Origin: Weeksellaceae bacterium
GTDB taxonomy: Bacteria > Bacteroidota > Bacteroidia > Flavobacteriales > Weeksellaceae
Assembly (NCBI GenBank): GCA_028694715.1
Contig: JAQVKJ010000050.1
Span: 1-7,687, forward strand
Reading direction: 5' to 3'
DNA: 7,687 bases
Positions 5,757-7,687 of the stretch are shown in pieces. The notes below the pieces were generated by a model, which saw only the letters and a program-made list of their open reading frames with translations, made no database searches and was not told the origin of the DNA. The number at the start of each line of letters is the position of its first letter. Position 1 is the stretch's first letter. The position numbers were made by a program, and so were the translations under genes.

Positions 5757-7325
5757 ATGAAATTAAACTTTTATTTTTTGATTTTATCGGCTTTCGTTTT
5801 CTCGGGAGTCGAAGCACTTTCACAGATTCATCAGGAATATACGGTAGATGAAAATGGACGGGTTCAGTTTCTTAGAGTTCCATCACAGGCGCCACAAACA
5901 ACTGCTACACAATCATTGAATCCCGCTGAATTGAATTTGGACTGGAGCAGTCCTGATGAAAATGTTTCTAACCATCAGGCTGTGGATTCTTGGGATACTC
6001 GTTTGGCAGTTGGGGCTGATAATTCGGTGAATATCGTTTACAACGACAACCATCCCAATGGTTTGCAAAAAATCATGTACCGTCAAAAATCACAGGGAGA
6101 ATGGTCTGAGCCAATTTTTGTGGATACCGGTGGCGAAATAGGTGGGCGCAACAATCATGCGCCAGTGATTGCCGCTTCTCCCAATGGGGATTTGCATGTG
6201 ATATACACTGTCTGGGCTTTTTCGAATTTCAGAAATTACATGGGTTATTCATATTATAACGCAGCCACACAGAGTTGGAGTGAAGGGATTAAAATATCTG
6301 ATGTCGAGGGAACCATTGATATGTTTGATGTCAATGCATTGTATTCGACCGAAGACAATTTGCCCGTGGCCATCTGGGGTTATGACAACCGTGAGAACAC
6401 AAATGTCGATGAAATTTATATGACTTATTTTGATGGTGAAAGTTGGTCTTCTGATATTGCAGTCTCTGAACTTTCTGATGGTTTTACCGCATACAGACCA
6501 AGGGTTTCCAGTCTTGGAAATCAAACCTCTATCATTCTGTACAGTGAATTTATCAACAGCTCGCAAAGCGAATTGAGATACAGAATCTATGACGAAACCA
6601 CCCATGCCCTCAGTGAAGGCAAAGCAGTTGATTTGGGCGGAATTCACCCCACCAGCTATCTGCCGCTGCTTTATAATGATGGAAATATGAATATGTTGAT
6701 CGGTTATGTTCAAAACAATCATCTGGTATTCAGGATTGCGGTTTACAATCCTGGTACTGATTCATTTGCATTGAAGGACGATGTGTTTGAATTTCCTAAC
6801 AACTCGTTTAGAAGCACTGCTTGGGATTGCAATCAGGAAGGAGATTGCGGAATCATTTTCACTGATTATTCCGCTGAACAAATCAATTATATGGCGTACT
6901 CGCCAGACACAGGATTTTCTGAACCACTGACACTTGTCAATGAAGACCCGAGTTTGGATACTCCGTTTGCCGGCTTTGATTCCTTGGGGAATTTACATGT
7001 TACTTGGTCAGATTTGAGGTTTTATCCAGGTTCCGGATTTTTGGTGAGAGAAATTTTTTATAAGGAGGGTAAAAACCTGAGTATGGGTGTTGGCGATGTT
7101 TTTGAGGAGAAAGTTGTAATTTATCCCAACCCTGCCAAGGATTTCATCATGATTCAGACCGATGAAAAATTCAGAGTTGAAATTTTCGATTCGTCCGGGA
7201 AACTGATTCAAACTAAGAGCATTTCAGGGACAACCCGGCTCAATCACTCGCTTTCATCGGGGGTGTATTTCATCCGCCTGAACAATGAGAAAGGCAGCCT
7301 GATTAAAAAAATAATAGTGAAGTAA
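5757..7325 (+). CDS. Secreted beta-propeller-like protein with a type IX secretion (type A) sorting domain
   Basis: The product is 522 residues. An N-terminal signal peptide (MKLNFYFLILSAFVFSGVEALS, cleavage probably near residue 22) sends it through Sec. The C-terminal region from about 453 (VVIYPNPAKDFI, VEIFDSSGKLI, LSSGVYFIRL, KKIIVK) is a typical T9SS type A sorting domain, so the protein should be exported across the outer membrane and anchored or released. Between them I count seven repeats of roughly 43-48 residues, starting near 80, 135, 190, 245, 299, 351 and 401. Several follow the pattern G-x-l-h-v-x-W/Y-x-D ... Y ... W-S-e, which suggests a seven-bladed propeller of the sialidase/BNR-like kind. 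I see no canonical Asp-boxes or catalytic motif, so enzymatic activity is not supported; binding or adhesion is equally likely. The only two cysteines, C358 and C364, sit in repeat six (DCNQEGDC). The start is the ATG right behind the signal-peptide boundary; an upstream ATG at 5752 runs into a stop after two codons. Confidence 0.93.
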   Translation: MKLNFYFLILSAFVFSGVEALSQIHQEYTVDENGRVQFLRVPSQAPQTTATQSLNPAELNLDWSSPDENVSNHQAVDSWDTRLAVGADNSVNIVYNDNHPNGLQKIMYRQKSQGEWSEPIFVDTGGEIGGRNNHAPVIAASPNGDLHVIYTVWAFSNFRNYMGYSYYNAATQSWSEGIKISDVEGTIDMFDVNALYSTEDNLPVAIWGYDNRENTNVDEIYMTYFDGESWSSDIAVSELSDGFTAYRPRVSSLGNQTSIILYSEFINSSQSELRYRIYDETTHALSEGKAVDLGGIHPTSYLPLLYNDGNMNMLIGYVQNNHLVFRIAVYNPGTDSFALKDDVFEFPNNSFRSTAWDCNQEGDCGIIFTDYSAEQINYMAYSPDTGFSEPLTLVNEDPSLDTPFAGFDSLGNLHVTWSDLRFYPGSGFLVREIFYKEGKNLSMGVGDVFEEKVVIYPNPAKDFIMIQTDEKFRVEIFDSSGKLIQTKSISGTTRLNHSLSSGVYFIRLNNEKGSLIKKIIVK

Positions 7326-7458
7326 TCTGCTCAAATGTAGCATAAATACGATAGACGAATAGGTCGAAAATATTGTCCGAAGCAGGTGCATTTGTTTCTT
7401 GCTTGGCTTTGATTGAATGTGTTTATCAAGGATTATAAATCAATGAAATACAATTAAA

Positions 7459-7504
7459 AATTGATTTGCTTCAGGGCATTCATCCCAAAATTTACAAATC
7501 GATT
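7459..7504. repeat. Inverted repeat upstream of the rplU promoter
   Basis: AATTGATTTG (7459-7468) can pair with CAAATCGATT (7495-7504) over ten positions, one of them a G-U wobble as RNA. The 26-base loop holds a small GGG/CCC pair (7474-7476 with 7484-7486). No T-run follows on the plus strand, so it is not a standard terminator. It ends about 20 bases before the rplU -33 element. Role unknown; it may be chance. Confidence 0.3.
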
Positions 7505-7524
7505 CAAATAATTCAGCGAATCTG

Positions 7525-7554
7525 TTGTGAATAAAAGATTAATTGTTAACTTTG
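7525..7554 (+). promoter_or_regulatory. Bacteroidota-type promoter of rplU
   Basis: TTG (7525-7527), exactly 19 bases, then TAACTTTG (7547-7554) is a full match to the primary sigma-factor consensus of Bacteroidota, TTG-N19-TAnnTTTG. Transcription should begin a few bases downstream, giving a leader of about 20 bases before the ATG at 7583. Such a strong promoter fits a ribosomal protein gene. Confidence 0.85.
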
Positions 7555-7582
7555 CCGTCCGAAAATTAAACAGAATTATATA

Positions 7583-7687
7583 ATGTATGCAATTGTAGAA
7601 ATAGCAGGGCTTCAATACAAAGTTGAGAAAGACCAGCAGTTGTATGTGAACCGCTTGGGCGGAGAACCAGGAGAAGAACTGTCTTTT
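7583..7687 (+). CDS. rplU: 50S ribosomal protein L21, N-terminal part (runs off the right edge)
   Basis: L21 binds 23S rRNA in the large ribosomal subunit. The 35 visible codons begin MYAIVEIAGLQYKVEKDQQL, the characteristic start of bacterial L21 (usual form MYAIVE-x-GGKQYKV), followed by YVNRLGGEPGEELSF. The family's GGKQYKV appears here as AGLQYKV, a mild variation also compatible with Bacteroidota proteins. The frame is open to the last base. It is driven by the strong promoter just upstream and in most bacteria is followed by rpmA (L27), which would lie outside this window. Confidence 0.95.
   Translation, partial: MYAIVEIAGLQYKVEKDQQLYVNRLGGEPGEELSF

Larger units (their letters stand above)
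7326..7582. other. Intergenic region between the secreted-protein gene and rplU
   Basis: This 257-base AT-rich stretch has no open frame I would support. It contains an inverted repeat and the rplU promoter, listed separately. I found no convincing intrinsic terminator (strong stem followed by T's) behind the secreted-protein gene. Confidence 0.6.

Noticed and set aside
6249..6722. 157-codon open frame on the minus strand opposite the secreted-protein gene
   Set aside because: It is antisense to repeats of a well-supported T9SS protein, has no start signal or recognisable domain, and is explained as a shadow frame.
7380..7404. Possible hairpin AAGCAGG / CTTGCTT after the secreted-protein gene
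   Set aside because: The stem is short, includes a G-U pair, has an 11-base loop and is not followed by a T-run, so I do not call it a terminator.
2694..7509. The 13-mer AATCGATTCAAAT occurs at 2694-2706 and again at 7497-7509
   Set aside because: About one shared 13-mer is expected by chance in AT-rich DNA of this length, and the two sites have different positions relative to their genes.
7501..7522. GATTC-N12-GAATC inverted repeat next to the rplU -33 element
   Set aside because: The arms are only five bases long; this is expected by chance.
1..7687. CRISPR arrays, tRNA or rRNA genes, insertion sequences, attachment sites
   Set aside because: I looked for repeated spacers, tRNA-like segments, transposase motifs and terminal inverted repeats and saw none; nearly all of the window is explained by the listed genes.

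Overview
The window reads as chromosomal DNA of a Bacteroidota bacterium. Three things point there: a protein with a C-terminal type IX secretion (T9SS, type A) sorting domain, a Bacteroidota-type promoter (TTG-N19-TAACTTTG) in front of the ribosomal protein L21 gene, and start codons preceded by A-rich stretches instead of Shine-Dalgarno sequences. I cannot place it more finely from this sequence alone.

Minus strand, about 5512 down to 1: the front half of a respiratory complex I (NADH:quinone oxidoreductase) operon in the order nuoA-nuoB-nuoC-nuoD-nuoE-[small lipoprotein gene]-nuoF-nuoG. nuoG runs off the left edge, so nuoH to nuoN presumably lie beyond it. NuoC and NuoD are separate proteins. 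All cofactor ligands I looked for are present: the N2 cluster cysteines in NuoB, the quinone-site His and Tyr in NuoD, the [2Fe-2S] ligands in NuoE, the FMN/NADH glycine-rich motifs and N3 cluster cysteines in NuoF, and four N-terminal cysteines in NuoG. The complex should be functional.

The main oddity is the 163-codon gene between nuoE and nuoF. It is fitted in by a 4-base ATGA overlap on one side and a 1-base TAATG overlap on the other. It encodes a probable lipoprotein whose C-terminal two thirds look like the periplasmic P1 (head) domain of the protein-export factor SecD, without any of SecD's membrane segments. It is clearly more AT-rich than its neighbours. Nothing in known complex I biology explains such a protein, so it may be a lineage-specific assembly, quality-control or envelope factor co-translated with the NADH-oxidising module.

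A 244-base AT-rich divergent region (5513-5756) separates the operon from plus-strand genes. It holds weak promoter candidates for both directions and an 18-base near-palindrome. A secreted protein of 522 residues follows (5757-7325): signal peptide, seven repeats that suggest a seven-bladed beta-propeller, and the T9SS sorting domain. A 257-base intergenic region (7326-7582) then carries an inverted repeat and the strong promoter for rplU, of which the first 35 codons are in the window. The secreted protein and L21 have no evident functional link with complex I.
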